Part shown: in pieces, positions 7,628 through 15,560 of the stretch | How positions within the stretch are numbered: position 1 is the stretch's first letter | Layout: each line of letters opens with the position of its first letter | From: CAYHSR01 sp043821725 | GTDB taxonomy: Bacteria; Patescibacteriota; Patescibacteriia; Magasanikbacterales; GWA2-37-8 | Length of the DNA stretch: 23,210 nt | Direction: 5' to 3' | NCBI GenBank assembly: GCA_043821725.1 | Contig: JBDRCM010000019.1 | Coordinates: 1-23,210, forward strand | Position numbers and translations under genes: made by a program | Notes under the pieces: generated by a model | What the model was told of the DNA's origin: nothing | The model's database searches: none | What the model saw: only the letters and a program-made list of their open reading frames with translations

Positions 7628-10045
7628 ATGTATATTCGCTGGTTTAAGGATATTGGTATTAAAGATATTCCATCTGTGGGAGGCAAAAATGCTTCTCTGG
7701 GAGAAATGTATTCTAAGTTGTTAAAAAAGGGCATTAATATTCCAAACGGATTTGCCGTTACGTCTGAGGCGTATTGGGAATTTTTGAAAAGTAATAATTT
7801 GGAGAAGAAAATAAAAAAGATTTTATCTAATGTTAACGTGTATGATGTAAGAGCGTTGAGCAGAGCTGGTAAAAAAACGCGGGATCTTGTATTAAAAAGT
7901 GATTTTCCAACAAATATTGCCAAGCAGGTGAGCAGTGCGTATCATCGTCTTTCAAAACAGGGTGGGCGTGTTAATATTGATGTGGCAGTGCGTTCAAGCG
8001 CTACGGCTGAGGATTTGCCTGATGCCAGTTTTGCGGGTCAGCAGGAAACATATCTTAATGTGCGCGGAGAAAAAGATCTTCTTCTTGCCATAAAAAAATG
8101 CATTGCTTCGTTATTTACCGATCGTGCCATTTCCTATCGCGAGGACAAGGGATTTGAACATATGTCAGTGGCGCTTTCAGTGTGCGTCCAGCAGATGGTG
8201 CGTTCTGATTTATCCTCCAGCGGAGTTATGTTCACCTGCGATACTGAATCCGGATTTAATGGGGTTGTTTTGATTAACGCGGCATATGGATTGGGCGAAT
8301 ATGTTGTAAAAGGAAGAGTTGTGCCAGATCAATTTTTTGTTTTTAAAGAAGGGCTGAAAAAAGGATATCAATCAATTATTAGTCATCGGCTTGGAAGTAA
8401 GGAAGTCAAGCTGGTGTATGGCAAGAGCGAAACAAAACAAAAGATTGTTAACAAAAATGATCAGAATAGTTTTTGTTTGGTTGATGATGAGATACTTAAG
8501 TTGGCCAAATGGGGCATGATGATAGAGAGTCACTATAAACATGCAATGGATATTGAGTGGGCAAAGGACGGTAGGACAGGAGAATTATATGTTGTGCAAG
8601 CGCGAGGTGAAACAGTAAAGTCGCAAGAAAAGATAAATGTCATTGAAACATATAAATTGCAGAAAAAAAGCAAGATTATTGCCAGCGGTACAAGCATAGG
8701 CCAAAAGATCGGACAAGGAAGGGCGCGCATAATTGATTCGCCAAAACAGATGAGGCAGTTTAAAAAAGGCGAAGTGCTGATAACAAGAATTACAGATCCG
8801 GATTGGGAGCCCATTATGAGAATAGCCGGAGCCATTGTAACAGAGCAGGGAGGAAAAACATCTCATGCCGCCATTGTAAGTAGGGAACTCGGAGTACCGT
8901 GTTTAGTTGGAGTTAGAGGCGCCAGAAAGTTGATTAAGCAAGGCGAAACAGTCACAGTAAGTTGTGCCGAGGGTGATGATGGTCATGTATACAAAGGGCG
9001 CCTTCCTTTTGAAGTGGAAAGAATGGAAGTTAAAAAATTGCGTCCGATCCAAACCAAAATAATGATGAATGTAGGGGATCCTGAGAGAGCTTTTAGTTTT
9101 GCGGCCATTCCCAATGATGGAGTAGGTCTTGCCAGAGAAGAATTTATTTTCTCCAACTTCATCAAGATACATCCAATGGCTCTCATCAATTACAATGCCA
9201 TAACGGATAAAAGAACAAAGGAAAAAATTAAAAACTTAACCGTTGGCTATAAAGATAAGAAGCAATATTGCGTGGATCGGCTTGCCGAAGGGATGGCATT
9301 TATTGCATCAGCTTTTTATCCGAATGATGTTATAATGCGGCTGTCTGATTTTAAGACAAATGAGTATGCCACGTTAATAGGTGGCCAGCAGTTTGAGCCA
9401 AAGGAGGAAAATCCAATGATAGGATGGAGAGGCGCTTCACGCTATTATGATAAGAATTACAAGCAGGCATTTGGATTGGAATGCTTGGCAATTAAAAAGG
9501 TTAGGGAGGAATGGGGGTTAAAAAATGTGATTGTCATGGTGCCCTTTTGCCGAACCGTTGCTGAGGGCAAAAAAGTACTTGCAACCATGAAGGAATTTGG
9601 TCTGGAACGTTCTAAAAAAGGATTGAGCGTTTATGTGATGTGTGAAATACCCTCAAATGTAATACTGGCAGAACAGTTCTGCGAGATATTTGACGGATTC
9701 AGCATTGGATCAAATGATTTGACTCAATTAACACTTGGGGTGGATCGCGACTCAGCGCTTGTGAGCCATGTTTATGATGAGAATAATGAAGCTGTAAAAC
9801 GGCTTATAAGCAATGTAATAAATATCGCACACAAGCACAAGCGGAAAGTTGGAATATGCGGGCAAGCGCCAAGTGATTATCCTGAATTCGCTGAATTTCT
9901 TGTAAGACAAGGCATAGATAGTATATCGCTTAATCCGGATACTGTTTTGAGGACAAGAGAAAGAATTGCAGACGTTGAAAAAAGGCTGTTTGGAGGAATT
10001 AGAGGAAGAAATTTTCGTTCTAATTTGGCAAAGCGATTTTTTTAA
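7628..10045 (+). CDS. ppsA: Phosphoenolpyruvate synthase (pyruvate, water dikinase)
   Basis: An 805-residue protein, close to the usual ~790. It makes phosphoenolpyruvate, AMP and phosphate from pyruvate, ATP and water, allowing gluconeogenesis from pyruvate. The N-terminal ATP-grasp-like domain carries SVGGKNASLGEM (16-27) and VRSSATAEDLPDASFAGQQE (121-140). The swivelling phosphohistidine domain has GGKTSHAAIVSRELGVPCLV (408-427) with catalytic His413. The C-terminal TIM barrel has IGSNDLTQLTLGVDRDS (693-709), GICGQAPSD (742-750) with the acid/base Cys744, and SLNPD (767-771). All signature residues are present, so it should be active. It has its own -10 element and is transcribed alone. 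The short Arg-rich C-terminus (GRNFRSNLAKRFF) extends slightly past the family core. The direction in vivo, anabolic or ATP-yielding, cannot be read from sequence. Confidence 0.96.
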   Translation: MYIRWFKDIGIKDIPSVGGKNASLGEMYSKLLKKGINIPNGFAVTSEAYWEFLKSNNLEKKIKKILSNVNVYDVRALSRAGKKTRDLVLKSDFPTNIAKQVSSAYHRLSKQGGRVNIDVAVRSSATAEDLPDASFAGQQETYLNVRGEKDLLLAIKKCIASLFTDRAISYREDKGFEHMSVALSVCVQQMVRSDLSSSGVMFTCDTESGFNGVVLINAAYGLGEYVVKGRVVPDQFFVFKEGLKKGYQSIISHRLGSKEVKLVYGKSETKQKIVNKNDQNSFCLVDDEILKLAKWGMMIESHYKHAMDIEWAKDGRTGELYVVQARGETVKSQEKINVIETYKLQKKSKIIASGTSIGQKIGQGRARIIDSPKQMRQFKKGEVLITRITDPDWEPIMRIAGAIVTEQGGKTSHAAIVSRELGVPCLVGVRGARKLIKQGETVTVSCAEGDDGHVYKGRLPFEVERMEVKKLRPIQTKIMMNVGDPERAFSFAAIPNDGVGLAREEFIFSNFIKIHPMALINYNAITDKRTKEKIKNLTVGYKDKKQYCVDRLAEGMAFIASAFYPNDVIMRLSDFKTNEYATLIGGQQFEPKEENPMIGWRGASRYYDKNYKQAFGLECLAIKKVREEWGLKNVIVMVPFCRTVAEGKKVLATMKEFGLERSKKGLSVYVMCEIPSNVILAEQFCEIFDGFSIGSNDLTQLTLGVDRDSALVSHVYDENNEAVKRLISNVINIAHKHKRKVGICGQAPSDYPEFAEFLVRQGIDSISLNPDTVLRTRERIADVEKRLFGGIRGRNFRSNLAKRFF

Positions 10046-10094
10046 GTTGGCAGATTATACGAAATTTGTGGTTGTTTCTATTGTTTGACCAGCA

Positions 10095-10123
10095 TTGACA
10101 GAAAGGAAAGATTATAGTAAGAT
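10095..10123 (+). promoter_or_regulatory. Promoter upstream of the tRNA-Asp locus
   Basis: TTGACA (10095-10100) and TAAGAT (10118-10123) are spaced by 17 bases. Transcription would start near 10130, just before the truncated tRNA copy at 10137. It was probably the original tRNA-Asp promoter and now lies about 360 bases upstream of the intact tRNA, with the GIY-YIG gene in between. Confidence 0.65.
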
Positions 10124-10136
10124 TATGCTGATTATT

Positions 10137-10193
10137 GGATCGGTAGTTCAATTGGTTAGAGCATCCCGACTCAGTCGGGAAAGTTGCGGGTTT
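10137..10193 (+). pseudogene. Truncated tRNA-Asp copy with replaced anticodon arm
   Basis: Bases 10137-10163 equal the 5' part of the intact tRNA-Asp (10486-10512), and the shared stretch extends a few bases upstream (ATTATT). The 17-base anticodon arm is replaced by TCCCGACTCAGTCGGGA (10164-10180). The match then resumes (AAGTTGCGGGTT) and ends in the T loop. The 3' T-stem and acceptor strands are missing, so it cannot be a working tRNA. The new arm contains CCCGACTCAGTCGGG, identical to the hairpin at 22884-22898 in a dispersed repeat. Confidence 0.85.
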
Positions 10194-10216
10194 AATTATT
10201 TATATGGGGAGGGGAT

Positions 10217-10480
10217 ATGGCATGTTTTGTATATTACCTATTTAGTAAAAAAATACAGAAATATTATTTGGGTAAAACCTGCAATTTGGGACGTAGATTA
10301 CTAGAACATAATAATTCAGAAGAAATATTTACAAAAAGAGGCGTTCCATGGCGGCTTGTGAGTATTATAGAATGTCACGACTATACTCAAGCATCCAAAT
10401 TAGAAAAAAAATTGAAACAAGCCAAAAATAAAAAATACGTGCATTGGTTTTTTAAAAATCACGGAAAAAGCACAGAATAA
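10217..10480 (+). CDS. GIY-YIG family nuclease inserted at the tRNA-Asp gene
   Basis: An 87-residue single-domain GIY-YIG protein. The motif appears as FVYYLFSKK...KYYLGKTCNLGRR, followed by LLEHN, the KRGVPWRLV strand and the ASKLEKKLKQ helix with the conserved Glu. Small proteins of this kind (UPF0213-like) are common, and their cellular role is mostly unknown. A purine-rich GGGGAGGGG (10206-10214) lies just before the ATG. The gene sits between a truncated tRNA-Asp copy and the intact tRNA-Asp, which starts only 5 bases after its stop codon. This is the layout expected if the nuclease gene moved into the tRNA locus and duplicated the tRNA 5' half, as homing-type elements can. The intact tRNA now probably depends on read-through from the promoter at 10095. 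Confidence 0.85.
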   Translation: MACFVYYLFSKKIQKYYLGKTCNLGRRLLEHNNSEEIFTKRGVPWRLVSIIECHDYTQASKLEKKLKQAKNKKYVHWFFKNHGKSTE

Positions 10481-10485
10481 TTATT

Positions 10486-10559
10486 GGATCGGTAGTTCAA
10501 TTGGTTAGAGCACCGCCCTGTCACGGCGGAAGTTGCGGGTTCGAGTCCCGTCCGGTCCG
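10486..10559 (+). tRNA. tRNA-Asp (anticodon GTC)
   Basis: A full cloverleaf: acceptor GGATCGG/CCGGTCC, D arm GTTC/GAGC, anticodon arm CCGCC-CTGTCAC-GGCGG with anticodon GTC, T arm GCGGG-TTCGAGT-CCCGT, and discriminator G at 10559. The CCA end is not encoded. It is followed directly by a terminator inside the left attachment repeat. Confidence 0.97.
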
Positions 10560-10623
10560 CAGTTCGCAACGAAGTGAGTTTAAAGACTCACTTTTTGCTT
10601 TTGTTAAGGGAAATTTGTTTAGT
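10557..10623 (+). repeat. Left attachment-site repeat (attL-like) at the tRNA-Asp 3' end
   Basis: These 67 bases recur at 15952-16018 with one mismatch (C or T in the terminator stem). The repeat includes the last three tRNA bases (CCG), the tRNA terminator, and the codons for the penultimate part of the recombinase tail on the minus strand. This is the classic trace of site-specific integration at a tRNA 3' end. Confidence 0.85.
10572..10596 (+). terminator. Terminator of tRNA-Asp
   Basis: AAGTGAGT (10572-10579) pairs with ACTCACTT (10586-10593) around a 6-base loop, followed by T residues. It lies 13 bases after the tRNA and inside the attachment repeat. In the right copy one stem C is replaced by T, giving a G-U pair. 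Confidence 0.8.
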
Positions 10624-11404
10624 TCGAGCGTTAAATATATGGCCTCTAATGGCTTGATGTCATTTTCAATCGGAATCAGCCATTTATGGGCTAAGATATG
10701 CAGTTTTCTATCTTTTAACTCTTGGTTCGTGCCTAAACCAGAAAGTATATCTTTTTTAATTTTTATTCCACCATTATTAAAATTCTCTCTATCTTGAACA
10801 GCAAATTTAACTTTTTTAACTAGCTCATCATTTTTATTGGCTCGGTTTTTAACACCAACTAATTTTCTCTTTAAAATACTAATCTCTTTCTCATAATCAT
10901 TTCTCTGTTTGGTAAATTCATCGTCATCAATCAAACCACGACAACTAAGTTTAGTTAAATTAGTTTTTTCAATCTCTAGCTTGGATATTTTATCTTGTAA
11001 GTTTTTAGCAATAACAATATTTTCATCAGGATTTTCTTTTTTATCTTCATCAAGTATTTTAAAGAGCAACTTTTTAAAGTCAGGTTCAAATTCGTATTTG
11101 GATAATTCATCATCAATTTGCTTATCCAATTTTTTAATTTCAACTGCTTGTTGTTTGCAAATATAGTTAGGCTTTTTATGAGTACAGCGATAATAGACAT
11201 ATTCTTTCCTCTGCTTTAGTTGTGATCATATGATTATGCTTAGTAGCATAATCATACAACGTTCTAGCCCCTTTAATCCACCTAAACTTGTATATTACTT
11301 GCATATTTAGACTCCTTCGGAGTCCAGTATGTATGTGAACTTATTCAATCGTGAATTTTAGCTCAATTTTATGGTTGATGTGGATAACAAATAATTTTTA
11401 TATT

Positions 11405-12190
11405 CTAAGGGGATGAAATATTAGTATTATCTTTTTTTAAACCTTTCCAGACTAAATCAAAAACAACTTTTTGTAATTTAGTCAATTCTTCGGATTCAAC
11501 ACTAACAGCTATTTTTTCTAGCCAAGATACTAGCAATACTTTGTTGTTATAAATTAACATTTCGGGGGTAAAGTCAATATTTTTATCTCCTAACACAATA
11601 GTCTGTCTCATTTCAGATATATTCTTCTTACTTCTTTCGAGTGAGGTTTTATTGTTGGGAAATATACCACGGCCTTTAATATTCTTTTTTACTCTCTTTT
11701 TATAATATTCGGGAAAGAAATTAGGCATTGATTGGTGCATAGTTTCAATATTGGCATAAGCACGTATTTCAGTTTTTGAATTTAAAGTATCTTCATAAGC
11801 TTCTTTCATTCCTTCTTGACCTTCAAAGAATTCTACTTTTGGTTTAGTACTTTGAGGATTTAATACTGATGAAAGTTCAGGAATAATTTCTTCAACCAAT
11901 TTTTGTTGTTTTTCAATTGTTTTGACCTTATCTTGTTTTTCTCTTTCTAAATAACTTAACAATCGTCTGGGGTCACCTGCATGAAAATATATCTTGTTTT
12001 TCTTTTTAAATTTGCTAACTAATCCTTTTTTTATTAACACAGCTAATAAATCATAACAGCTAGTTCGATTAATATCTGTTTTCTTAGCTATTTCAGTTGC
12101 AGTAGCTGTATCTAACTCAAGCAGGGAAATATATACAGATATTTCTTTTTTACTAAAATTCAATTGTTCTAATACTTCGTTACATTGCAT
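11405..12190 (-). CDS. TrmB-like transcriptional regulator with one sensor unit
   Basis: A 261-residue protein. Residues 1-70 are a TrmB-type winged helix (EQLNFSKKEISVYISLLELD, INRTSCYDLLAVLIKKGLV). A coiled coil follows at about 80-110, and then the sensor part that starts with EFFEGQEGMKEAYEDTL and ends LTKLQKVVFDLVWKGLK. This is the usual size, unlike the four-unit relative at 1392. It is transcribed from a consensus promoter, divergently from the radical SAM gene 180 bases away. Both promoters lie in the shared gap, so it may regulate that gene and itself. The AT-rich codon use matches the general background, unlike the radical SAM gene. Confidence 0.8.
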   Translation of the reverse strand: MQCNEVLEQLNFSKKEISVYISLLELDTATATEIAKKTDINRTSCYDLLAVLIKKGLVSKFKKKNKIYFHAGDPRRLLSYLEREKQDKVKTIEKQQKLVEEIIPELSSVLNPQSTKPKVEFFEGQEGMKEAYEDTLNSKTEIRAYANIETMHQSMPNFFPEYYKKRVKKNIKGRGIFPNNKTSLERSKKNISEMRQTIVLGDKNIDFTPEMLIYNNKVLLVSWLEKIAVSVESEELTKLQKVVFDLVWKGLKKDNTNISSP

Positions 12191-12217
12191 ATTTGTGGAA
12201 ATTATATCGACATAATT

Positions 12218-12246
12218 ATTATATCAAATTAGCCAAGAATTGTCAA
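12218..12246 (-). promoter_or_regulatory. Consensus promoter of the TrmB-like regulator
   Basis: On the minus strand a perfect TTGACA (12246-12241) and a perfect TATAAT (12223-12218) are spaced by exactly 17 bases. The leader to the ATG at 12190 is about 20 bases without a Shine-Dalgarno site. Confidence 0.8.
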
Positions 12247-12273
12247 GTATTTGGGATTCTGTTGAGTATAGTC

Positions 12274-12302
12274 TTGAAAAGATTGTAAAAAAATGATATA
12301 AT
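12274..12302 (+). promoter_or_regulatory. Promoter of the radical SAM gene
   Basis: TTGAAA (12274-12279) and TATAAT (12297-12302) are spaced by 17 bases. The leader is about 60 bases and holds AAAGGAT about 8 bases before the ATG at 12370, a plausible ribosome-binding site. Confidence 0.75.
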
Positions 12303-12369
12303 AATACGTTTCCATTCCTGGAACAACCTAATTAGATAAACGTTCTTTACAACACAAAGGATAGATGAA

Positions 12370-13413
12370 ATGCAAATACAACCCGAGGATTTGCCGTTCG
12401 AATTGGATATCCGAGGACATGGTTACACCATGCGAGGATGGTCTATAACCCGTTCTAGTTTGGCAGAGGCGATTAATCAAAATCGTCTGCTGAACATCAC
12501 CTTTGAGGGTATGAGTAACTATTGCCCTCACAACTGTGATTTCTGTTACACAGAAAGGGGTGTAAGCCAGCCTGATAGAAAGCTCAGAATGAAGTCTGAG
12601 TTGTCGATTGGCAAGAGGTTGAGTATTATCAACCAGGCTGCTGATTTAGGAGGAATCACCATTAATTTTATTGGGGCTGGCGAACCTACGCTTGACACAT
12701 ATTTCTGGAGGTTGATAGAGGAAGTGGTAAAAAGAGGGATGATTCCAGTAGTATTTACCGAAGCCTCTTTTCGTTTGACACGTGCCTGCTTTACTAAGCG
12801 TCTGTACGATCTGGGAGCCAGTTTGGTTATCAAGGTAAACAGCCTTTTTAACCAAGACTACCAAAACCTCGTCGTTACTGGTGGAAGGAGTAAAGAAACA
12901 AGATACTTCCATCAACGTAACCAAGCAATCGATCTCTGTCTCGACATTGGCTTCGCTAATGAAGATCCAACTCGTCTGGGGATAGATGTTATAGTCACCA
13001 CAGACAATCTTCAGGAAATACCGAGAATACACAGATATGCTCGGGACAGAAACATCTTTACTGTCATGAAAAACTACCTTATGACTGGTCGTGTACAAGA
13101 CAAGCGTGAGGATCAGTTGAGCAATGATAGTTTAGATGAACTTTGGCGTGAGTTACTGAGGATCGATGTTGAGGAATATGGTATGGATCGGAAAGCACAT
13201 CACTATCCTTTTGGTGGATACTCTCCCTGCATCCTACGTTCCACAGGGGTGCATGTGAGTATTAAAGGAGAGGTGTTTCGCTGTGACGGTGAGGAAATGG
13301 TTGTGGGTAATTTGAAAAAAGAAAGCCTGCAAGATGTTTGGGCTCGAGTACGTAACAATGAGCTCAACGTCATGGGTTGTTGTCCGCCTCGCGAGCATTG
13401 TGTTTGCTGTTAG
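12370..13413 (+). CDS. Radical SAM/SPASM-type enzyme
   Basis: A 347-residue protein. The 4Fe-4S/SAM motif CPHNCDFC (Cys52, Cys56, Cys59) is intact, followed by the SAM-binding IGAGEPTLD (101-109). The C-terminal region has SPC (Cys287), the strand VHVSIKGEVFRCDG (Cys305) and VVGNLKKESLQDVWARV, and ends with five cysteines (337, 338, 344, 346, 347), the pattern of a SPASM domain binding auxiliary clusters. Such enzymes often modify peptides or proteins, or mature other enzymes; the substrate is unknown and no obvious precursor-peptide gene is adjacent. The gene looks clearly more GC-rich than its neighbours and has a recognisable ribosome-binding site, suggesting separate acquisition within the element. 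The divergent TrmB-like regulator may control it. Confidence 0.88.
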   Translation: MQIQPEDLPFELDIRGHGYTMRGWSITRSSLAEAINQNRLLNITFEGMSNYCPHNCDFCYTERGVSQPDRKLRMKSELSIGKRLSIINQAADLGGITINFIGAGEPTLDTYFWRLIEEVVKRGMIPVVFTEASFRLTRACFTKRLYDLGASLVIKVNSLFNQDYQNLVVTGGRSKETRYFHQRNQAIDLCLDIGFANEDPTRLGIDVIVTTDNLQEIPRIHRYARDRNIFTVMKNYLMTGRVQDKREDQLSNDSLDELWRELLRIDVEEYGMDRKAHHYPFGGYSPCILRSTGVHVSIKGEVFRCDGEEMVVGNLKKESLQDVWARVRNNELNVMGCCPPREHCVCC

Positions 13414-13441
13414 CTTTTTTTGTTTACCACTAACGGTTTTG

Positions 13442-13514
13442 GTTCGTTACCGTTCCCACAATTACGAACAACTGTGACCCAGCCACAGATCAAGCACATT
13501 CGTGCTAGTTGGGA
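13442..13514 (+). other. Possible structured RNA after the radical SAM gene
   Basis: Three short hairpins follow one another: GTTCGT/ACGAAC (13442-13447, 13464-13469), CTGTG/CACAG (13472-13476, 13484-13488) and AGCAC/GTGCT (13493-13497, 13502-13506). TCCCA (13454-13458) can alternatively pair with TGGGA (13510-13514) to enclose the last two. A terminator follows at 13540. It may be a 3' UTR structure or a small RNA; no known family is recognised. Confidence 0.3.
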
Positions 13515-13539
13515 CAATTCCTGTTTAGCTAAAAAGGAT

Positions 13540-13578
13540 AACAAAAAACCACTGACAATACGTTGATGGTTTTTTGTT
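13540..13578. terminator. Terminator after the radical SAM gene
   Basis: AACAAAAAACCA (13540-13551) pairs with TGGTTTTTTGTT (13567-13578) around a 15-base loop. Symmetric A and T runs let it work on both strands. Confidence 0.75.
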
Positions 13579-13629
13579 TTGTTTACTCTCTAGTGAATGT
13601 TAGTTCTGATAACCTTGCAGACTCTCCGC

Positions 13630-13661
13630 AAAAAACTTGGCTAATCCCAGCCAAGTTTTTT
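13630..13661. terminator. Strong bidirectional terminator
   Basis: Perfect 13-base arms AAAAAACTTGGCT (13630-13642) and AGCCAAGTTTTTT (13649-13661) flank a 6-base loop. It can stop read-through from the radical SAM side and from the minus-strand small gene at 13737. Confidence 0.9.
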
Positions 13662-13736
13662 GATTTTAACTATTAGTACTCTTGGCGGGATGCATGAGCT
13701 ATGATAATATGCTATTATTATACTTTTATTAAACAA

Positions 13737-13898
13737 TTAGTTTAACCTGTCAATTTGTGCTCTGATTTCATCTATATGTTTCTTGTCTTGTTTAATAGAA
13801 ATTCGTTGTTTAAAAGAAATGTACTGTTTACGTAATGCTAAAATACTATCTATAAGTTTGTTTATCCTCATTAAAATAGATTTATTTGTTGATTCCAT
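13737..13898 (-). CDS. Small hydrophilic coiled-coil protein
   Basis: An open frame of 53 residues from ATG 13898: it begins MESTNKSILMRINKLIDSIL and ends HIDEIRAQIDRLN. It is rich in Lys, Ile and Gln with heptad-like spacing of Ile/Leu, suggesting one or two amphipathic helices. It is divergent from the gene at 13950 and is followed by the strong terminator at 13630-13661. No Shine-Dalgarno site is seen, as usual in this window. The function is unknown; it could be a small partner or regulator of the divergent gene. The length makes the call tentative. Confidence 0.4.
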   Translation of the reverse strand: MESTNKSILMRINKLIDSILALRKQYISFKQRISIKQDKKHIDEIRAQIDRLN

Positions 13899-13934
13899 AG
13901 AGTCAGTAAATTAGGGTTATATAAGATATTATAC

Positions 13935-13940
13935 TATAAT
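13935..13940 (+). promoter_or_regulatory. -10 element giving a nearly leaderless transcript
   Basis: A perfect TATAAT ends 9 bases before the ATG at 13950. Transcription would begin at or within two or three bases of the start codon, and there is no Shine-Dalgarno site. Confidence 0.5.
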
Positions 13941-13949
13941 TTGTAAAAT

Positions 13950-15536
13950 ATGCCAGAAGGTTTAAATATTGAACATTTTTCACAACCAGAGTTTGAATCA
14001 CATGAAGAATATAATAAAAGTAATGAGATAAGTGAAGGGTTAGATAGAGCTTCAGGCGAATTAGAAAATTTAACAATTGAGCTTGAAGCAGAAATTCCAG
14101 ACGGGTTTGACGATGAAGTGACAGGATTTCATAAAAAACTTGCGGAATTGAATTATCAGTTAGCAGAGCTGAAAGGACAATATGATGTTGGTACTACACC
14201 AGAAAAAGAAAAATCCTTGGGTATAGCACAGAAATTAGAAAATACATGGAGTGAAATATTGGAAAAGGAAAAGAACATAGATACCTCAGTTGAATTCCCT
14301 AGAGCAGGTTTTTTGGCTGGTAAGAGTGAAATTGAAAATCAAGAAGTACATATGACAAAAAAAGCCTCTGGTATGGAAGTATCTTTTTTTCTATCTGAAA
14401 ATATATATGAAGATGTCATTAATAGAATAAAAGAGGATGCTAATACTGATTGGATAAAGATCCAATTAGCCGATGATCCGAATCAATTTCTTAAAGTTAA
14501 AAGAGCATACTCTTTAGATCATGATGGAGCTCAAGTTTTAGTAGCAAAAAAAGTTGATGTTATTACAAGAACGCTCTCAAAAGCTGTGCCAAACGCAATG
14601 GTGGCCGGACAATGTGGATTTGGTGCAACGCATTCATTAGACAGAATGGTTGTAATTAATTTTTCACAAGAAGACGAAAACACAAATGGTGCTCCAGATT
14701 TTTCAAAAATAGCAGCAAGTATGGAAGACATAATGACTAAATTATGTGGACGTGAAAATGTTCTAGATGATCCGGACACAGAAGAAGCCGAAGATCTTAT
14801 GAAGAAGGCTTTATCTAAGCATCTAAAAAAAGAAGTTGATGAAATTACTGATGATGATTTGGATGGTTTAAGTAGACGAGAAGTATATGATGGAGTATAT
14901 TCATATGTTAAAGAAGGTCGGGGTAAGAAAATAAACCAAGAATCTCCTTGTGCCATTTACCACCGTGTTAGAGGTGGTTCGTGCAAAGAAGAATCCAGGG
15001 AAGATATCTGCAATATACTAGTTGGAGGAGGTTTAATGAGTACAACAGAACGATTGGCTAGAGGAAAAATGGAAGTTGCAGACGGTATGAGCTCCTTTAA
15101 AGATATGTGGATGGGGGGAGGTAGTTATGTTTTTGGTCGTATGGTCACAGAGGATGGATTAAAAGGAAAAGACGTGTCTTTTAAAGGTTATCATGTGGTA
15201 CTTGACCCTAACATATTAGATAGAAACGATTGGCATGCATATGACTCAGATAAATTTGGAACAACTGATCCTAAATGGTATAATGATAGGCCATCTCCTG
15301 ATGAGTATGTTAGTTCAATGAATAAAAAATTTAAAGCAGGTAATGAAATATGTTTTCGTAGCGGAGTACCACCAAGTGAAATATTAGGGGTTACATGTTC
15401 TAGTGAAAAAGAAAAACAAAATCTTGTGACCGATTTACAAAAGCGTGGAATTTCTGAGGTAAACGGTGTGCCAGTTGAAGAGTTCGTCAAAGTGGGAAAA
15501 TTGCAAGATATGATTAATTTATCAAAAAAAGAATAG
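13950..15536 (+). CDS. Unrecognised 528-residue protein with a possible ADP-ribosyltransferase-like C-terminal domain
   Basis: There is no signal peptide or membrane segment. Residues 1-120 are acidic and helical with coiled-coil character (LTIELEAEI, HKKLAELNYQLAELKGQ). Residues about 130-260 form a mixed alpha/beta region (VSFFLSENIYEDVINRI, WIKIQLADDPNQFLKVKRAY). Residues about 330-490 carry a motif order reminiscent of ADP-ribosyltransferase folds: IYHRV (336-340), GGGLMSTTER (359-368), GGGSYVFGRMV (389-399) and NEICFRSGVPPSEILGV (465-481). I infer a possible NAD-dependent transferase; the match is by motif order only, so another fold is possible. It is cargo of the integrated element, leaderless or nearly so, and followed 24 bases later by a small acidic protein, resembling a toxin or effector with its partner. 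Confidence 0.6.
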   Translation: MPEGLNIEHFSQPEFESHEEYNKSNEISEGLDRASGELENLTIELEAEIPDGFDDEVTGFHKKLAELNYQLAELKGQYDVGTTPEKEKSLGIAQKLENTWSEILEKEKNIDTSVEFPRAGFLAGKSEIENQEVHMTKKASGMEVSFFLSENIYEDVINRIKEDANTDWIKIQLADDPNQFLKVKRAYSLDHDGAQVLVAKKVDVITRTLSKAVPNAMVAGQCGFGATHSLDRMVVINFSQEDENTNGAPDFSKIAASMEDIMTKLCGRENVLDDPDTEEAEDLMKKALSKHLKKEVDEITDDDLDGLSRREVYDGVYSYVKEGRGKKINQESPCAIYHRVRGGSCKEESREDICNILVGGGLMSTTERLARGKMEVADGMSSFKDMWMGGGSYVFGRMVTEDGLKGKDVSFKGYHVVLDPNILDRNDWHAYDSDKFGTTDPKWYNDRPSPDEYVSSMNKKFKAGNEICFRSGVPPSEILGVTCSSEKEKQNLVTDLQKRGISEVNGVPVEEFVKVGKLQDMINLSKKE

Positions 15537-15560
15537 TAATTTATAATTTTTATCTAAAAT

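Larger units (their letters stand above)
10521..11304 (-). pseudogene. Large serine recombinase (integrase), C-terminal remnant with frameshift
   Basis: The open frame to 10521 encodes the zinc-ribbon end (KEYVYYRCTHKKPNYICKQQ), a long coiled coil with RGLIDDDEFTKQRNDYEKEI, and FNNGGIKIKKDILSGLGTN, all typical of large serine recombinase C-terminal halves. The upstream part of the ribbon lies in another frame: from ATG 11304 it reads MQVIYKFRWIKGARTLYDYA and then HMITTKAEER. A one-base shift near 11200 joins ITTKAEER to KEYVYYRCT. The first zinc-ribbon cysteines appear replaced (YDY), and the catalytic Ser domain is absent. The last residues (TGRDSNPQLPP) come from the antisense of tRNA-Asp. 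It cannot catalyse integration alone. Confidence 0.8.

Noticed and set aside
10137..10193. A tRNA with anticodon TCA that would read UGA
   Set aside because: The T stem's 3' strand and the acceptor 3' strand are missing, and the loop has C where U33 is required. It is a truncated copy, not a recoding tRNA.
10501..10797. Plus-strand frame of 98 codons starting in tRNA-Asp
   Set aside because: It begins inside the tRNA and runs antisense to the recombinase remnant.
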